A stretch of DNA of 64,000 nt from Bacillus pinisoli (GTDB lineage: Bacteria > Bacillota > Bacilli > Bacillales > SA4). A program made the position numbers and the translations under genes. Positions within the stretch are counted from its first letter, which is position 1, and each line of letters opens with the position of its first letter. Location of the stretch: contig NZ_JAJQKI010000003.1 of the NCBI RefSeq assembly GCF_023036475.1, positions 248,001 through 312,000 of the forward strand. The letters are read 5' to 3'. Positions 63,176 through 64,000 of this stretch are shown piece after piece. The notes beneath the pieces are model-generated. The model did no database searches. It was given only the letters and a program-made list of their open reading frames with translations, and was not told where the DNA came from.

Positions 63176-64000
63176 CTAGTTTATAACTTGCTTTTCAAGC
63201 TGACGAAGTTCTACTCTTCTAATTTTACCTGAAGTTGTCTTTGGTAAGCTATCAATAAACTCTATTTTTCTTGGGTACTTATAAGGTGCTGTAAGCGCCT
63301 TAACGTGTTCCTGTAATTCTTTAACTAATTGATCATCTTGGTTAACATGATCTTTTAGGACCACATAAGCTTTTACAATACTTCCTCTAATTTCATCTGG
63401 ACTAGCGATGACTGCGCATTCTTTCACCAATGGATGTTTGACAAGGGCGTCCTCTACTTCAAATGGCCCAATTGTATACCCTGAACTTATAATAATATCG
63501 TCTGACCTACCTTCGAACCAAAAATACCCATCCTCATCTAGTCGGGCTTGATCTCCTGTTAAATAATAGTCTCCCCTAAACTGTTTCGCTGTTCGATCAG
63601 GGTCTTTATAATAATTTTTAAACAGTGCAGGTGTTTCGATATGGACCGCAATGTCTCCTGTCTCCCCAGGTTTAACTGGTTGACCATCCTCATTAATGAT
63701 GGCTACCGTATTTCCAGGAGTTGGTTTCCCCATGGATCCTGGTTTAATTTCCATCCCTTTCAGAACACCTACTAAAAGCGTATTCTCTGTTTGTCCATAG
63801 CCATCTCTTACATCCACGTTAAAATATTTTCTAAATGTATCAATAACTTCCCTATTTAAAGGCTCACCAGCGGAAACCGCACTATGTAAATGTGGTAATG
63901 AATATCGATCTAGTCCATCTACTTTAGCCATTAAACGGTATTCAGTAGGTGTACAGCATAAGACATTAACAGAATGCTTACCAAGTAATTCTAAATATTT
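63176..64000 (-). CDS. mbcS: Acyl-CoA synthetase, C-terminal half (MbcS/AcsA family), 5' part off window
   Basis: 275 codons reach the right window edge in frame without a start; the N-terminal half lies outside. Motifs of the ANL superfamily are present: SAVSAGEPLNREVI, VRDGYGQTENTLLVG (A5), YYLTGDQARLDEDGYFWFEGRSDDIIISSGYTIGPFEVE (A7-A8) and the terminal catalytic Lys in LPKTTSGKIRRVELR. It activates short or branched-chain fatty acids with ATP and CoA; the MbcS name rests on gene order with ytcJ as in B. subtilis. Confidence 0.88.
   Translation of the reverse strand, partial: KYLELLGKHSVNVLCCTPTEYRLMAKVDGLDRYSLPHLHSAVSAGEPLNREVIDTFRKYFNVDVRDGYGQTENTLLVGVLKGMEIKPGSMGKPTPGNTVAIINEDGQPVKPGETGDIAVHIETPALFKNYYKDPDRTAKQFRGDYYLTGDQARLDEDGYFWFEGRSDDIIISSGYTIGPFEVEDALVKHPLVKECAVIASPDEIRGSIVKAYVVLKDHVNQDDQLVKELQEHVKALTAPYKYPRKIEFIDSLPKTTSGKIRRVELRQLEKQVIN

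Overview
This window looks like a chromosomal segment of a Bacillaceae bacterium (Bacillus or a near relative, not B. subtilis itself). The DNA is AT-rich, ribosome binding sites are strong AGGAGG types with frequent TTG and GTG starts, there are many sporulation membrane proteins (YtxC, YtaF, YtvI, YtrH, YtrI, YtfJ), and the gene order matches, as I remember it, the thrS to mbcS arm of the B. subtilis chromosome. Most genes lie on the minus strand. No tRNA, rRNA, CRISPR array, insertion sequence or prophage was recognised.

Layout. 0-4.3 kb: a T-box leader for a gene beyond the left edge (by gene order thrS), then ytxC, the helicase-loading genes dnaI and dnaB, and nrdR. 4.4-12 kb: speD, gapB with two CcpN-type operators, coaE, ytaF, mutM, polA. 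12-20 kb: phoR-phoP, two unrecognised membrane proteins, a MaoC-like protein, and the TCA block mdh-icd-citZ. 20-31 kb: ytwI, ytvI, a NERD-domain protein, an 81-bp tandem repeat, fxsA, pyk-pfkA, accA-accD, a FadR-type regulator and the NADP malic enzyme ytsJ. 31-40 kb: dnaE, ytrH-ytrI, nrnA, ytpI, ytoI, ytkL.

40.7-45 kb is the main accessory block: DUF4178 protein, PspA, DUF4247 lipoprotein, DUF350 membrane protein and a membrane-fused spermidine-synthase-like protein, preceded by a near-perfect sigma-W-type promoter. It reads as a cell-envelope stress module linked to polyamine chemistry. 45-53 kb: an M24 peptidase, ald, a YusW-like protein, a probably non-catalytic SDR (ytkK), an NCS1-type permease, several small unrecognised genes and one frameshifted gene. 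53-64 kb returns to conserved order: moaB, ackA, ytxK, tpx, ytfJ-ytfI, yteJ-sppA, a second NAD kinase, ytcJ and the 3' part of an acyl-CoA synthetase (mbcS).

Together the genes cover central carbon metabolism (lower glycolysis, gluconeogenic GapB, TCA, acetate overflow, malic enzyme to fatty acid synthesis), replication and repair, and sporulation. Non-coding DNA is unusually rich in repeats: a dispersed palindromic family with GGCTCTTTTCTAAAAC ends (eight full, partial or short copies), a second family with GGCTCTGTTAAAC ends (two copies), a 127-bp tandem palindrome, and the 81-bp coding-compatible repeat.
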